Source: Aeromicrobium sp. Leaf245
GTDB lineage: Bacteria; Actinomycetota; Actinomycetes; Propionibacteriales; Nocardioidaceae
Assembly (NCBI RefSeq): GCF_942548115.1
Contig: NZ_OW824151.1
Coordinates: forward strand, 3,399,990 to 3,463,989
Length of the DNA stretch: 64,000 nt
Direction: 5' to 3'
Shown here: piece after piece, positions 42,891 to 51,895 of the stretch
Numbering within the stretch: position 1 is the stretch's first letter
Layout of the letters: every line of letters begins with the position of its first letter
Program-made: the position numbers and the translations under genes
Notes under the pieces: generated by a model
Database searches by the model: none
What the model was told of the DNA's origin: nothing
The model's input: only the letters and a program-made list of their open reading frames with translations

Positions 42891-44347
42891 CCGAGCGTCA
42901 GAGCGGTGGGCGGATCGGCGCCCACGACCTGGTGGAGCTCGTGCTCGACCCCGGGTCCCACGAGTCCTGGGACGAGCCGATCGACGTCTCGGGCTACTCC
43001 CCCGAGTACCGCGCCGCGGTCGAGAAGGCCGCGGCACGGGCCGGCACCGACGAGTCCGTGATCACCGGGCGGGGCCTCGTGAAGGGCCGGCCCGTGGCCT
43101 TCGTGCTCAACGAGTTCGGCTTCCTCGCCGGATCCATCGGTCGAGCCGCCGCCCAGCGCATCACGAGCGCCGTCCGCCGGGCCACGGCCGAGGGCCTGCC
43201 CCTGCTCGCCTCCACGGCCTCGGGCGGCACCCGCATGCAGGAGGGCACGCCCGCGTTCGTGCACATGGTCGACATCTCCCGAGCGATCATGGACCACCGC
43301 GCGGCCGGTCTGCCCTACCTCGTGCACCTGCGGCACCCCACCACCGGCGGCGTGTTCGCCTCGTGGGGCTCGCTCGGGCACGTCACGGTGGCCGAGCCCG
43401 GCGCCCTCGTCGGCTTCCTCGGGCCCAAGGTCTACGAGCTGCTGGAGGGTCGGCCGTTCCCGGCCGGCGTCCAGGTCAGCGAGAACCTGGCCGAGCGGGG
43501 CATCATCGACGAGGTCGTGCTGCACGACGAGCTGCCGATGGTCGTCGACCGCGCCCTCGGCATCCTGGTGGACGCCGCAACGGAGTCCACGCGGGACCGC
43601 CGCCCGGGTCGCGAGCCCGACGCCGAACGTCGCCTGAGCACGTGGGAGTCCATCGAGCTCACCCGCGGCGAGGGACGCGCCGGGGTGCGCCACCTGCTCC
43701 GGCACGGCAGCGACGCCACCGTGCGGCTGCAGGGAACCGACGAGGGCGAGCGTGACAGCGCGATGCTCGTGTCCCTGGCGCGCCTGGACGGCGTCCCGTG
43801 CGTCGTGGTCGGCCAGGACCGCACCACCCAGACGCCCGCCAACCCCATGGGGCCGGCAGCGCTGCGCGAGGCACGGCGCGGGATGCGTCTGGCCCAGGAG
43901 CTGGGCCTGCCGCTCGTCTCCGTCATCGACACGCCGGGCGCCGAGCTCTCCCCCGAGGCCGAGGAAGGATCGATCGCCGGCGAGATCGCCCGCTGCATCG
44001 CCTCGATGTCGACCCTCACCGTCCCGTCGGTGTCGGTGCTGCTGGGCCAGGGCTGCGGTGGCGGCGCGCTCGCGCTCCTGCCGGCCGACGTCGTGGTGGC
44101 CACCGAGAACGCGTGGCTGTCGCCCCTGCCGCCCGAGGGTGCGAGCGCGATCGTGCACGGCGACGTCGACCACGCGCCCGAGATGGCCGAGCAGCAGCGC
44201 GTCTCGGCGCTCGACCTGCACGAGCTCGGCACCGTGCACCACGTGGTGCCGGAGCCGGCGGACGACACGCCGGAGGCGCTCGCGAGCGCGGTGGCGGCCG
44301 AGGTCGGCCACCAGCTGCGTCGGCTCGCCGACCTGCACCGCGGCTGA
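42887..44347 (+). CDS. Fused acyl-CoA carboxyltransferase (beta plus alpha domains)
   Basis: A 486-aa protein with two crotonase-like carboxyltransferase halves. The N-terminal half (about 1-235) shows LPLLASTASGGTRMQEGTPA, HLRHPTTGGVFASWGSLGHV and AERGIIDEVV. The C-terminal half (about 245-486) shows AALREARRGMRLAQELGLPL, IDTPGAELSPEAEEGSIAGE and GQGCGGGALALLPADVVVA. Such fusions normally transfer CO2 between carboxybiotin and acyl-CoA. No biotin carboxylase or biotin carrier lies nearby, so partners must be elsewhere or the reaction may run as a decarboxylation. Confidence 0.9.
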   Translation: MTERQSGGRIGAHDLVELVLDPGSHESWDEPIDVSGYSPEYRAAVEKAAARAGTDESVITGRGLVKGRPVAFVLNEFGFLAGSIGRAAAQRITSAVRRATAEGLPLLASTASGGTRMQEGTPAFVHMVDISRAIMDHRAAGLPYLVHLRHPTTGGVFASWGSLGHVTVAEPGALVGFLGPKVYELLEGRPFPAGVQVSENLAERGIIDEVVLHDELPMVVDRALGILVDAATESTRDRRPGREPDAERRLSTWESIELTRGEGRAGVRHLLRHGSDATVRLQGTDEGERDSAMLVSLARLDGVPCVVVGQDRTTQTPANPMGPAALREARRGMRLAQELGLPLVSVIDTPGAELSPEAEEGSIAGEIARCIASMSTLTVPSVSVLLGQGCGGGALALLPADVVVATENAWLSPLPPEGASAIVHGDVDHAPEMAEQQRVSALDLHELGTVHHVVPEPADDTPEALASAVAAEVGHQLRRLADLHRG

Positions 44348-44348
44348 C

Positions 44349-44388
44349 CCCCGCGGCGCGCCGACCACGGACCCGGTGCGCCGCGGGG
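44349..44388 (+). terminator. Stem-loop after the carboxyltransferase gene
   Basis: CCCCGCGGCGC (44349-44359) pairs perfectly over 11 bp with GCGCCGCGGGG (44378-44388). It begins immediately after the stop codon and separates the operon from mshD. Confidence 0.65.
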
Positions 44389-44415
44389 TCTCGCACCCCG
44401 CGTCATCATGGAGGC

Positions 44416-45216
44416 ATGAGCCTGTCCGACCTCGCCCGTGCCGCCACCGACGTCGACGGCGTGGAGCCCCTCAACGAGGCGACCCGCATCGCGCTGCGGG
44501 AGGGCGACGAGCCCCGCGTGCTGCTGGAGCGCGACGAGGTGGCGGCCGCGGTCGCCTTCTCCGACGCACCCGCCGAGCTGGTGGTGCATCCCGACCACCG
44601 CCGCCAGGGCATCGGCCGGGCGCTCCTGGACCAGCTGGTCGACCGCGGGGAACGTCGGCTCTGGGCGCACGGCGACCTGCCCGCCGCACAGGCGCTGGCC
44701 GCCTCGGCCGGGTTCACGCCCGAGCGCACCCTGCTGGTCCTGCGTCTCGTGCTCGGCGAGCAGGCCCCCCAGGAGCGGGCGATCGAGGGCGTCACGCTGC
44801 GCGGCTTCCGTCCCGACGACACCGACGCGGTCGTCGCGGTGAACGGGCGCGCGTTCGCCCACCACCCCGAGCAGGGCGCCATGGACCGCGCCGACTTCGA
44901 GCGGCGCGCTGCCGAGCCGTGGTTCGACCCCGCAGGCCTGTTCGTCGCGGAGGACGAGCGGGGCGAGGTCGTCGGCTTCCACTGGACCAAGGTCGAGGGG
45001 GACACCGGCGAGGTCTACGTCGTGGGGGTCGACCCGGCCGCGCACGGCCGCGGGCTCGGCACCGCCCTCACCGCGCGCGGTCTGCGCCACCTGCACGAAC
45101 GGGGCCTGCGGACCGTCGACCTCTACGTCGAGGGCGACAACGACGCCGCCCTCACCGTCTACCGTCGGCTCGGCTTCGTCGAGCACGCACGCGACACGCT
45201 CTACGCCCGCGCGTGA
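44416..45216 (+). CDS. mshD: Mycothiol synthase
   Basis: A 266-aa protein starts at ATG 44416 with two GNAT domains. The N-terminal acetyl-CoA site is ELVVHPDHRRQGIGRALLDQ. The C-terminal active domain has FRPDDTDAVVAVNGRAF, VGFHWTKVEG and VVGVDPAAHGRGLGTALTAR. It acetylates Cys-GlcN-Ins to complete mycothiol, the thiol cofactor found only in Actinobacteria, and so is strong taxonomic evidence. GGAGG lies two bases before the ATG, and CATCAT six bases before it. Confidence 0.94.
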   Translation: MSLSDLARAATDVDGVEPLNEATRIALREGDEPRVLLERDEVAAAVAFSDAPAELVVHPDHRRQGIGRALLDQLVDRGERRLWAHGDLPAAQALAASAGFTPERTLLVLRLVLGEQAPQERAIEGVTLRGFRPDDTDAVVAVNGRAFAHHPEQGAMDRADFERRAAEPWFDPAGLFVAEDERGEVVGFHWTKVEGDTGEVYVVGVDPAAHGRGLGTALTARGLRHLHERGLRTVDLYVEGDNDAALTVYRRLGFVEHARDTLYARA

Positions 45217-45228
45217 GCGGCGCCGACG

Positions 45229-46275
45229 TCAGCTGAGACCGCGCTGCAGCGCGGCGGCGGCCCGGCGCATGGCCCGCGGCGCGGAACGACCGATGCCCAC
45301 CATGTTCGCGAAGCCGTGGATGAGCCCGCGCTCCTCCACGTGCTCCACCGTGACGCCGGCGGCCCGCAGGTGCTCCACGTACGCGGTGCCCTCGTCGCGC
45401 AGCGGGTCGAAGCCCGCCGTCACGACGTAGGCGGGTGCCGCTCCGGTGGCGTCCTGGCGCAGCGGGGACAGTCGCGCGTCGGCCCGGTCCTCGTCACCGG
45501 CCAGGTAGCTGTCGGAGCACAGGTCCATGAAGGCCTTCGTGAGCAGGTACCCCTCGCCGAGGAGCGTCCGGCTGGGGAGCTCCTCCACGAAGTCGGTGGC
45601 CGGGTAGATCAGCAGCTGGAAGGCCGGGGCGACCACGTCGTCGGTGCGGGCGGCGTGCTGCGCCACGAGGGCCGAGAGGTTGCCGCCGGCACTGTCGCCG
45701 CCCACGGCGATGGCGGACGGCTCGATGCCGAGGCCGGTGGCGTGCTCGGTGACCCAGCGCCAGGCAGCCCACGCGTCCTCGAAGCCGGCCGGGAACTGCG
45801 CCTCCGGCGCCAGGCGGTAGTCGACGGAGACGACCCGCACCTGCGCCTCCTCGGCCAGGAACCGGCAGACGGCGTCGTAGGCGTCGAGGTCGCCGTAGAC
45901 CCAGCCGCCGCCGTGCAGGTACACGAGCGCCGGCGACCGGCCGCTGAGTCCTCGGGGCGTGTAGAAGCGCAGGGCCAGCGGTCCGCCGGGGCCGTCGATG
46001 GTGCGGTCGGTGACCGCACCGATCGGCTGGGCGCCGCCGAGCATCTGGAAGGCCTCGGTGTACATGCGACGGCCGCGGGTGATCGACAGGGTCTCCACGG
46101 CGGGGCCCTGCAGGCCCATGATCCGCAGGAGGAGCTGCATCTCCGGATCGAGCGTGCGGCCCTCGACGGTGCGGGGCCGACCGGCGAGCCGCCTGATCAC
46201 CGGCGTGGGGAGGGAGAAGAGGCCTTGGGCGCCCTTGGCCTGCACCAGCGCCAGCAGCTTCGTCGTCGACACCAT
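45229..46275 (-). CDS. Alpha/beta hydrolase (HSL-type carboxylesterase)
   Basis: A 348-aa esterase starts at ATG 46275, six bases after TATGGT on this strand (leaderless). The oxyanion motif VYLHGGGWVYGD and the nucleophile elbow AVGGDSAGGNLSALV mark the hormone-sensitive-lipase family. The acid lies in TAGFDPLRDEG and the His in RGLIHGFANM. A cap of about 80 residues precedes the core. The substrate is probably a short acyl ester. No signal peptide is seen. Confidence 0.9.
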   Translation of the reverse strand: MVSTTKLLALVQAKGAQGLFSLPTPVIRRLAGRPRTVEGRTLDPEMQLLLRIMGLQGPAVETLSITRGRRMYTEAFQMLGGAQPIGAVTDRTIDGPGGPLALRFYTPRGLSGRSPALVYLHGGGWVYGDLDAYDAVCRFLAEEAQVRVVSVDYRLAPEAQFPAGFEDAWAAWRWVTEHATGLGIEPSAIAVGGDSAGGNLSALVAQHAARTDDVVAPAFQLLIYPATDFVEELPSRTLLGEGYLLTKAFMDLCSDSYLAGDEDRADARLSPLRQDATGAAPAYVVTAGFDPLRDEGTAYVEHLRAAGVTVEHVEERGLIHGFANMVGIGRSAPRAMRRAAAALQRGLS

Positions 46276-46359
46276 GCGCGCACCATAGCGCCCCACGTCG
46301 GTCCATGACCCCCGTGTCCGCCGCGACGTCGGCGTCCGTCGAGCCCGGCACACGTCGTC

Positions 46360-46381
46360 GTTCAAGCACTGTTCACCTGGG
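46360..46381 (+). promoter_or_regulatory. PHO box upstream of ppk
   Basis: Two adjacent 11-bp direct repeats, GTTCAAGCACT and GTTCACCTGGG, match the actinobacterial PhoP-binding pattern (GTTCACC plus 4). They end 5 bp before GACACT (46387-46392), a -10-like hexamer six bases before the ppk GTG. Phosphate-starvation control is inferred. Confidence 0.65.
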
Positions 46382-46398
46382 CTTGCGACACTCGACGT

Positions 46399-48543
46399 GT
46401 GGACACCACCGATCTGGACCTCCCCGCGGTCGAGACACCCGCATCACCCGACGAGTTCGACGTCGACCCGCCGTTCGACCCCGCCGACGGCGAGCTGCCC
46501 GCGGACCGCTTCCTCGACCGAGAGCTGTCGTGGATCGCGTTCAACGCCCGGGTGCTCGAGCTCGCCGACGACGCCTCGCTGCCCCTGCTCGAGCGCGTGC
46601 GCTTCCTGTCGATCTTCGCCAGCAACCTCGACGAGTTCTTCATGGTGCGCATCGCCGGCCTCAAGCGCCGCATCGCCGCCGGCGTGGCCGTGCCCTCGGC
46701 CAGCGGCTTCCACCCCAAGGACGTGCTCGCCAGCAGCCTCGAGGCCAGCCACGGCCTGATGATCGAGCAGGCACGCGCCTTCGCGTCCGACGTCGTGCCG
46801 GCGCTCGCCGAGGCGGGCATCGCCCTCGTCCGCTGGGACGACCTGACGCCGAGCGAGCGCGCCGACGTCAGCGCCACCTACCGCGACCGGGTCTTCCCGG
46901 TGCTCACGCCGCTGGCGGTCGACCCGGCCCACCCCTTCCCCTACATCTCCGGCCTCTCGCTGAACCTCGCCCTGGTGCTGCGCAACCCCGAGACCGGCAA
47001 GCAGCACTTCGCGCGCGTCAAGGTCCCGCCGATCATCGACCGCTGGATGCCGACGAGCGACGGTCGCCACGTCCCCCTCGAGGACGTCATCGCCGCCCAC
47101 CTGGACCTGCTGTTCCCCGGCATGGAGATCGTGGCCCACCACGCGTTCCGCGTGACCCGCAACGAGGACCTCGAGGTCGAGGAGGACGACGCCGAGAACC
47201 TGCTCAAGGCGCTCGAGAAGGAGCTGCTGCGGCGCCGCTTCGGCCCGCCCGTGCGGCTGGAGGTCGAGGAGACGATCGACGCCGAGGTGCTCGACCTGCT
47301 CGTCTCCGAGCTGGGCATCAGGCAGGACGAGGTGTTCCGTCTCCAGGGTCCGCTCGACCTGCGCAGCCTGGGCGAGATCGCCGACCTCGACCGTCCCGAG
47401 CTGAAGTTCGACCCGTTCGTCCCGGGCACCCACGAGCACCTGGCGGAGGTCGAGACCGCGAGCCCCGCCGACCTCTTCGGCACGCTGCGTCGCCGCGACG
47501 TGCTCGTGCACCACCCGTACGACTCCTTCGCCACGAGCGTGCAGCGCTTCATCGAGCAGGCCGCCGCCGACCCGCACGTGCTCGCCATCAAGCAGACCCT
47601 CTACCGCACGTCGGGCGACTCCCCCATCATCGACTCCCTCGTCGACGCGGCCCGTGCGGGCAAGCAGGTGCTCGTGCTCGTGGAGATCAAGGCCCGCTTC
47701 GACGAGCAGGCCAACATCCGCTGGGCCCGCAAGCTGGAGCGCGCCGGCTGCCACGTCGTCTACGGCCTGGTGGGGCTGAAGACGCACTGCAAGCTGGCGC
47801 TCGTGGTGCGCGACGAGCCCGACGGGCTGCGCCGCTACGCCCACCTCGGCACGGGCAACTACAACCCCAAGACCGCCCGCCTCTACGAGGACTTCGGGCT
47901 GCTGACGAGCGACCCCGACATCACCAACGACCTGCTCGAGCTGTTCAACGCCCTCTCGGGGTTCGCCCACCAGAGCGAGTACCGCAGCCTCATGGTGGCC
48001 CCGTCCGGCCTGCGCGAGGGCCTGCTGGAGCACATCGGTCGCGAGATCGAGCACCACCGGGCCGGACGGCCTGCCGGGATCTCGTTCAAGGTGAACTCCC
48101 TCGTCGACGAGGGCGTCATCGACGGTCTGTACCAGGCGTCGAGCGCCGGCGTCCCCGTGCGACTCGTCGTGCGCGGCATCTGCACGCTCCGACCGGGCGT
48201 ACCGGGGCTGAGCGACAACATCGAGGTGCGCAGCGTGCTCGGGCGCTACCTGGAGCACAGCCGGGTCTACTGGTTCGCCGGTGGCGGAAGCCCCGAGGCC
48301 TGGATCGGGTCGGCCGACCTCATGCACCGCAACCTCGACCGCCGTGTCGAGGTGCTGGTGCGGGTGCCCAGTGCCGAGCACGTGCAGACGCTCGGTGACC
48401 TGCTCGCCAGGATGGCCGACGACGCCACCAGCTCCTGGCACCTCGGCGCCGACGGCACGTGGACCCGCCACGCGACCGAGCGCGACGTGCAGACCGAGCT
48501 GATCGCCCGCGCCAAGCGCCGCCGCAGCCGCGCGACCTCCTGA
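46399..48543 (+). CDS. ppk: Polyphosphate kinase 1
   Basis: A 714-aa enzyme starts at GTG 46399. It makes long-chain polyphosphate from ATP. Domain order is normal: N-terminal [20 protein letters not shown], head domain, then PLD-like catalytic domains with the phospho-His motif [13 protein letters not shown] and the second His in [36 protein letters not shown] and [19 protein letters not shown] are also typical. A PHO box precedes it. The MutT1-like gene nearby is likewise a ppk neighbour in mycobacteria. Confidence 0.96.
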   Translation: MDTTDLDLPAVETPASPDEFDVDPPFDPADGELPADRFLDRELSWIAFNARVLELADDASLPLLERVRFLSIFASNLDEFFMVRIAGLKRRIAAGVAVPSASGFHPKDVLASSLEASHGLMIEQARAFASDVVPALAEAGIALVRWDDLTPSERADVSATYRDRVFPVLTPLAVDPAHPFPYISGLSLNLALVLRNPETGKQHFARVKVPPIIDRWMPTSDGRHVPLEDVIAAHLDLLFPGMEIVAHHAFRVTRNEDLEVEEDDAENLLKALEKELLRRRFGPPVRLEVEETIDAEVLDLLVSELGIRQDEVFRLQGPLDLRSLGEIADLDRPELKFDPFVPGTHEHLAEVETASPADLFGTLRRRDVLVHHPYDSFATSVQRFIEQAAADPHVLAIKQTLYRTSGDSPIIDSLVDAARAGKQVLVLVEIKARFDEQANIRWARKLERAGCHVVYGLVGLKTHCKLALVVRDEPDGLRRYAHLGTGNYNPKTARLYEDFGLLTSDPDITNDLLELFNALSGFAHQSEYRSLMVAPSGLREGLLEHIGREIEHHRAGRPAGISFKVNSLVDEGVIDGLYQASSAGVPVRLVVRGICTLRPGVPGLSDNIEVRSVLGRYLEHSRVYWFAGGGSPEAWIGSADLMHRNLDRRVEVLVRVPSAEHVQTLGDLLARMADDATSSWHLGADGTWTRHATERDVQTELIARAKRRRSRATS

Positions 48544-48549
48544 GGCCGT

Positions 48550-49596
48550 TCAGCAGGCGGCGAAGAGCAGGGCACCCGTGCCGAGCATGAGCACGGTGCC
48601 GTCGGCGGACCGGTCGAACGACAGCGCCACCGTGGCCTGGTCCACCGTGGCGGAGGGGTCGCGCAGCTCGTCCTCCACCTGGCCGGTGCGCCCGATGAAG
48701 GGGCCGGTCGCGAGCCGCTCGCGGATCGGCGCCTGCTCCCGGGCGGTCGAGACGTCGTCGAACGTCATCGCGAAGGTCGCGGTCTGTGCGCTGGCGCCGG
48801 AGCCGCCGCGGTCGTTGAGGGACCGTCCCGCGAACGAGTAGGCCTGCAGACGGCCCTCGCGCGCCTGCGCGGCGTCGGCGGCGGCGCGGTCGGTGTCGGG
48901 CACCGCGGCGGCGTCGCACCCCAGCGAGCCCGCCTGCAGCAGCACGGTGTCGGCGCCGGCCAGGGCCTGGGCGGTGTCGGCCGCCTGGCGCACCGTGGCG
49001 AGCGACGCGTCGCGGCCCGTGGCCGTCCGCACGACCTGGTCGGCGGCCTCGGGCGCGGTGGCGGCCACCAGCACGCCGGCCGAGCGCACGATCCGCACCG
49101 CGGTGAACTGGTCACCGAGACCGTTCTCGGTGAGGTCCTGCGGCGTGGCGCTCCACCCGTCGCCGTCCTGGTCGAACCCGGCCTCGCGAAGACCGTCCTC
49201 GACCTCGCTCCAGGACAACGCGTCACCGGGTGCGACCACCAGGACCCCGGCACCGAGGTCCTGCACGAACGCCTCCCAGTGGACGTCGTCGGTCGACCAG
49301 CCGAGCGCCTGGGGCACGGCCTCGCCGATGTCGGAGAGCGCCGACCGCGTGGCCAGGTCGCGCGTGGCGGGATCGGCCACCCCCGAGTCGCGGATGCGGT
49401 CCCAGTCGGTGAAGCCCAGCACCGTCGTGTCGGCCGGGGCGACCGCCAGCGCCGACGCCAGCGGCCCGCGGACGTCGGCCCGCCCGAGGACCTGCTGCCC
49501 CGGTCCCGTGACGGCCCAGGCCACCCCGGCGGCGAGCGCGAGCACCACGAGCGGGACGACGGCGAGCACCACGGCCGACGGGCTCCTGCGCACCAC
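48550..49596 (-). CDS. Membrane-anchored exported protein of unknown function
   Basis: A 348-aa protein starts at GTG 49596 behind GGAGGTGG. One N-terminal hydrophobic segment (VVLAVVPLVVLALAAGVAWA) is followed by an exported domain of about 310 residues rich in Ala and Asp, with TTVLGFTDWDRIRD, FVQDLGAGVLVVAP and a paired Cys in GSLGCDAAA and the terminal LFAAC. No catalytic motif is evident. It is convergent with ppk (6 bp gap) and divergent from the MutT1-like gene. It resembles substrate-less lipoprotein-like envelope proteins. Confidence 0.75.
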   Translation of the reverse strand: MVRRSPSAVVLAVVPLVVLALAAGVAWAVTGPGQQVLGRADVRGPLASALAVAPADTTVLGFTDWDRIRDSGVADPATRDLATRSALSDIGEAVPQALGWSTDDVHWEAFVQDLGAGVLVVAPGDALSWSEVEDGLREAGFDQDGDGWSATPQDLTENGLGDQFTAVRIVRSAGVLVAATAPEAADQVVRTATGRDASLATVRQAADTAQALAGADTVLLQAGSLGCDAAAVPDTDRAAADAAQAREGRLQAYSFAGRSLNDRGGSGASAQTATFAMTFDDVSTAREQAPIRERLATGPFIGRTGQVEDELRDPSATVDQATVALSFDRSADGTVLMLGTGALLFAAC

Positions 49597-49670
49597 CGGA
49601 CCACCTCCTCGTCGTCTCGCCAGGTCGGTTCGTCACCGTCTGGACACCTTGGACGTGAACAATACGAGGC

Positions 49671-50582
49671 ATGTCACGTGAACGTCCGCTGACCGCCGCC
49701 GGCGCCGTCACCTGGAGGCGCGCCACCCCTCGTCCCGACGACACGAGTCGACGCCCCGTCGAGCTCCTCCTCGTGCACCGTCCGCGCTACGACGACTGGA
49801 CGTTCCCGAAGGGCAAGCCCGACCCCGGGGAAGACCTGGTGACGACCGCGGTCCGCGAGGTCGCCGAGGAGACCGGGCAGCGGATCCGGCTCGGCCACCC
49901 GCTGCCCGACACGCAGTACCGCGTGGCCGGCGGCCCCAAGCGGGTCAGCTACTGGGCGGCCCGTGTGGTCGGCCGCACCGAGACGCCCTTCGTGCCGAAC
50001 CGCGAGGTCGACGAGGTGCGGTGGGTGCGGCCGGGGCACGCCCGCAAGCTCCTCAGCTACGACCACGACCACGACCTGCTCGAGGCCTTCCTGGACCTGC
50101 GCGACGACAAGGCCCACCGCACCCGCACGCTCGTCGTGGTCCGCCACGGCAAGGCGAGGGCGCGCGAGAGCTGGTCCGGGGAGGACGCGCTCCGCCCACT
50201 GACCCTCGTCGGCGAGCGCCGCGCCGAGGCCCTCGTGCCGATCCTGCAGGCGTACGGGGTGCGGCGCGTCGTCACCAGCCCGGCCGAGCGCTGTGCGGCC
50301 ACCGTGGAGCCCTTCGCCCGGTCCATCGGCGCGTTCCTGAAGATCGACGACCGACTCACTGAGGACACCCGCCGCTCCGACGTGCGCCGCTGCGTCGACG
50401 CCGTCCTCGACGCCAAGCCCCCCGCCGTGATCTGTGGGCACCGCCCGACGCTGCCGTGGGTGTTCGAGGCGCTGGGGGTCGAGGCCCCCGACCTCGCCCC
50501 CGGCGAGGGGGTCGTGCTGCACCACCGCCGCGGGAAGGTGCTCGCCTCCGAGCCGCTGGGGAGACCTGCGTCACCCCGCTGA
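49671..50582 (+). CDS. Nudix hydrolase / histidine phosphatase fusion (MutT1-like)
   Basis: A 303-aa two-domain protein. Residues 1-140 are a Nudix domain with WTFPKGKPDPGEDLVTTAVR and EVAEETGQ. Residues 150-303 are a histidine phosphatase with the RHG motif LVVVRHGKARARESW and the second His in VICGHRPTLPW. The combination is that of mycobacterial MutT1, which hydrolyses 8-oxo-(d)GTP and diadenosine polyphosphates. In mycobacteria mutT1 is also next to ppk. The start is ATG 49671, with GAGG just upstream. Confidence 0.93.
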   Translation: MSRERPLTAAGAVTWRRATPRPDDTSRRPVELLLVHRPRYDDWTFPKGKPDPGEDLVTTAVREVAEETGQRIRLGHPLPDTQYRVAGGPKRVSYWAARVVGRTETPFVPNREVDEVRWVRPGHARKLLSYDHDHDLLEAFLDLRDDKAHRTRTLVVVRHGKARARESWSGEDALRPLTLVGERRAEALVPILQAYGVRRVVTSPAERCAATVEPFARSIGAFLKIDDRLTEDTRRSDVRRCVDAVLDAKPPAVICGHRPTLPWVFEALGVEAPDLAPGEGVVLHHRRGKVLASEPLGRPASPR

Positions 50583-50612
50583 CCAGCGACGAGTCCGCTT
50601 CCTTCGCCCATC

Positions 50613-50634
50613 GTTCACCAGCCGTTCACCGTCC
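50613..50634 (+). promoter_or_regulatory. PHO box upstream of pstS
   Basis: GTTCACCAGCC and GTTCACCGTCC are two perfect 11-bp direct repeats of the PhoP-binding unit, directly after the MutT1-like stop and 75 bp before the pstS start. TACGGG or TACACC downstream may be the -10. Confidence 0.82.
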
Positions 50635-50709
50635 TACGGGTCCCGATACACCTGGCTTCCCTAGCGTCCACGACGACAGAAGCATGTGATCATCGAAGGG
50701 ACACCCCCC

Positions 50710-51810
50710 GTGAACCGCACCACGCTGCGTGCAGCCGCCCCCGCGGCACTCGCTCTCACCCTCGCTCTCGGACTCTCCGCCTGTGGCGCCTCCAACGAGG
50801 GCGACTCCGGCTCGGGCTCGGGCGACTCGTCGCTCTCCGGCACCCTCAACGGTGCCGGTGCCAGCTCGCAGGAGGCTGCCGTCGGCGCCTGGAAGGCCGG
50901 CTTCCAGTCCGCCAACAGCGACGTGACCGTGAACTACGACCCCGCCGGCTCCGGCGCCGGTCGCGAGCAGTTCATCGCCGGTGGCGTCGACTTCGCCGGC
51001 TCCGACGCCTACCTCGAGGACGACGAGCTCACCAAGGCCCAGGAGCGCTGCGGCGGTCCGGTCGTCGAGGTCCCCACCTACGTCAGCCCCATCGCGGTCA
51101 TCTACAACCTCGAGGGCGTGGACGAGCTCAACCTCTCGCCCGAGAACATCGGTGCGATCTTCGAGGGCAAGATCACCAAGTGGAACGACTCGGCCATCGC
51201 GGCCGACAACCCCGACGCCGACCTCCCGGACACCACGATCACCCCCGTCCACCGCTCGGACGACTCGGGCACCACCAAGAACTTCACCGCCTACCTCGAG
51301 GCCGCCTCCGGTGGCTCGTGGAGCGGCGGCGAGGTCGAGACCTGGCCGATCAAGGGTGGCGAGGCCGCTCAGGGCACGTCGGGCGTCGTCCAGGCCGTCA
51401 CCAACGGCAACGGCACGATCGGCTACGCCGACGAGTCGCAGGCCGGTGACCTCGGCCAGGCCAAGGTCAAGGTCGGCGACGAGTTCGTCGAGGTCAGCCC
51501 CGAGGCCGCGGCCAAGGTGCTCGACACCGCCACCGAGGTCGAGGGCCGCGACGCCACCGACATCGCCCTCGACATCGAGCGCGACACCACCGAGGCCGGC
51601 GTGTACCCGATCGTCCTCGTGTCGTACATGATCGGCTGCGAGTCCTACGACGAGGCGCCGAAGGCCGACCTCGTCAAGGGCTGGCTCGAGTACGTGACCA
51701 GCGACGAGGGCCAGAAGACGGCCGCCGAGCAGGCCGGCTCCGCGCCGCTCACGGCGGACTTCGCCAGCAAGGTCGCCGAGGCCGTCGGCGCCATCAAGGC
51801 CGCCAGCTGA
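50710..51810 (+). CDS. pstS: Phosphate ABC transporter substrate-binding lipoprotein
   Basis: A 366-aa lipoprotein starts at GTG 50710 behind GAAGGGA; an in-frame start at 50686 lacks such a site. The signal peptide ends in the lipobox LGLSAC. A Ser/Gly linker is followed by the phosphate-binding fold with NGAGASSQEAAVGAWKAG, GSGAGREQFIAGGVDFAGSD and HRSDDSGTTKNFTAYL, where Ser, Asp and Thr residues contact phosphate. It is the first gene of pstSCAB and is preceded by a PHO box. Confidence 0.95.
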   Translation: MNRTTLRAAAPAALALTLALGLSACGASNEGDSGSGSGDSSLSGTLNGAGASSQEAAVGAWKAGFQSANSDVTVNYDPAGSGAGREQFIAGGVDFAGSDAYLEDDELTKAQERCGGPVVEVPTYVSPIAVIYNLEGVDELNLSPENIGAIFEGKITKWNDSAIAADNPDADLPDTTITPVHRSDDSGTTKNFTAYLEAASGGSWSGGEVETWPIKGGEAAQGTSGVVQAVTNGNGTIGYADESQAGDLGQAKVKVGDEFVEVSPEAAAKVLDTATEVEGRDATDIALDIERDTTEAGVYPIVLVSYMIGCESYDEAPKADLVKGWLEYVTSDEGQKTAAEQAGSAPLTADFASKVAEAVGAIKAAS

Positions 51811-51816
51811 TCGGAT

Positions 51817-51860
51817 CCGGTCCCCGACCTCAGGCCCCCGCGGGCCGGGTCGGGGACCGG
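51817..51860 (+). terminator. Strong intercistronic hairpin between pstS and pstC
   Basis: CCGGTCCCCGACC (51817-51829) pairs perfectly over 13 bp with 51848-51860, and the loop holds a further GGCCC/GGGCC stem. It lies 6 bp after the pstS stop. It probably attenuates or stabilises the transcript so that pstS exceeds pstCAB. Confidence 0.7.
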
Positions 51861-51895
51861 ACCGGCTCGTCTCCCCCCTACCCGGAAGGACCGTC

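Noticed and set aside
45242..45257. Palindrome CCGCGCTGCAGCGCGG as a regulatory site
   Set aside because: It lies inside the esterase coding sequence and is explained by its Leu/Gln/Arg codons.
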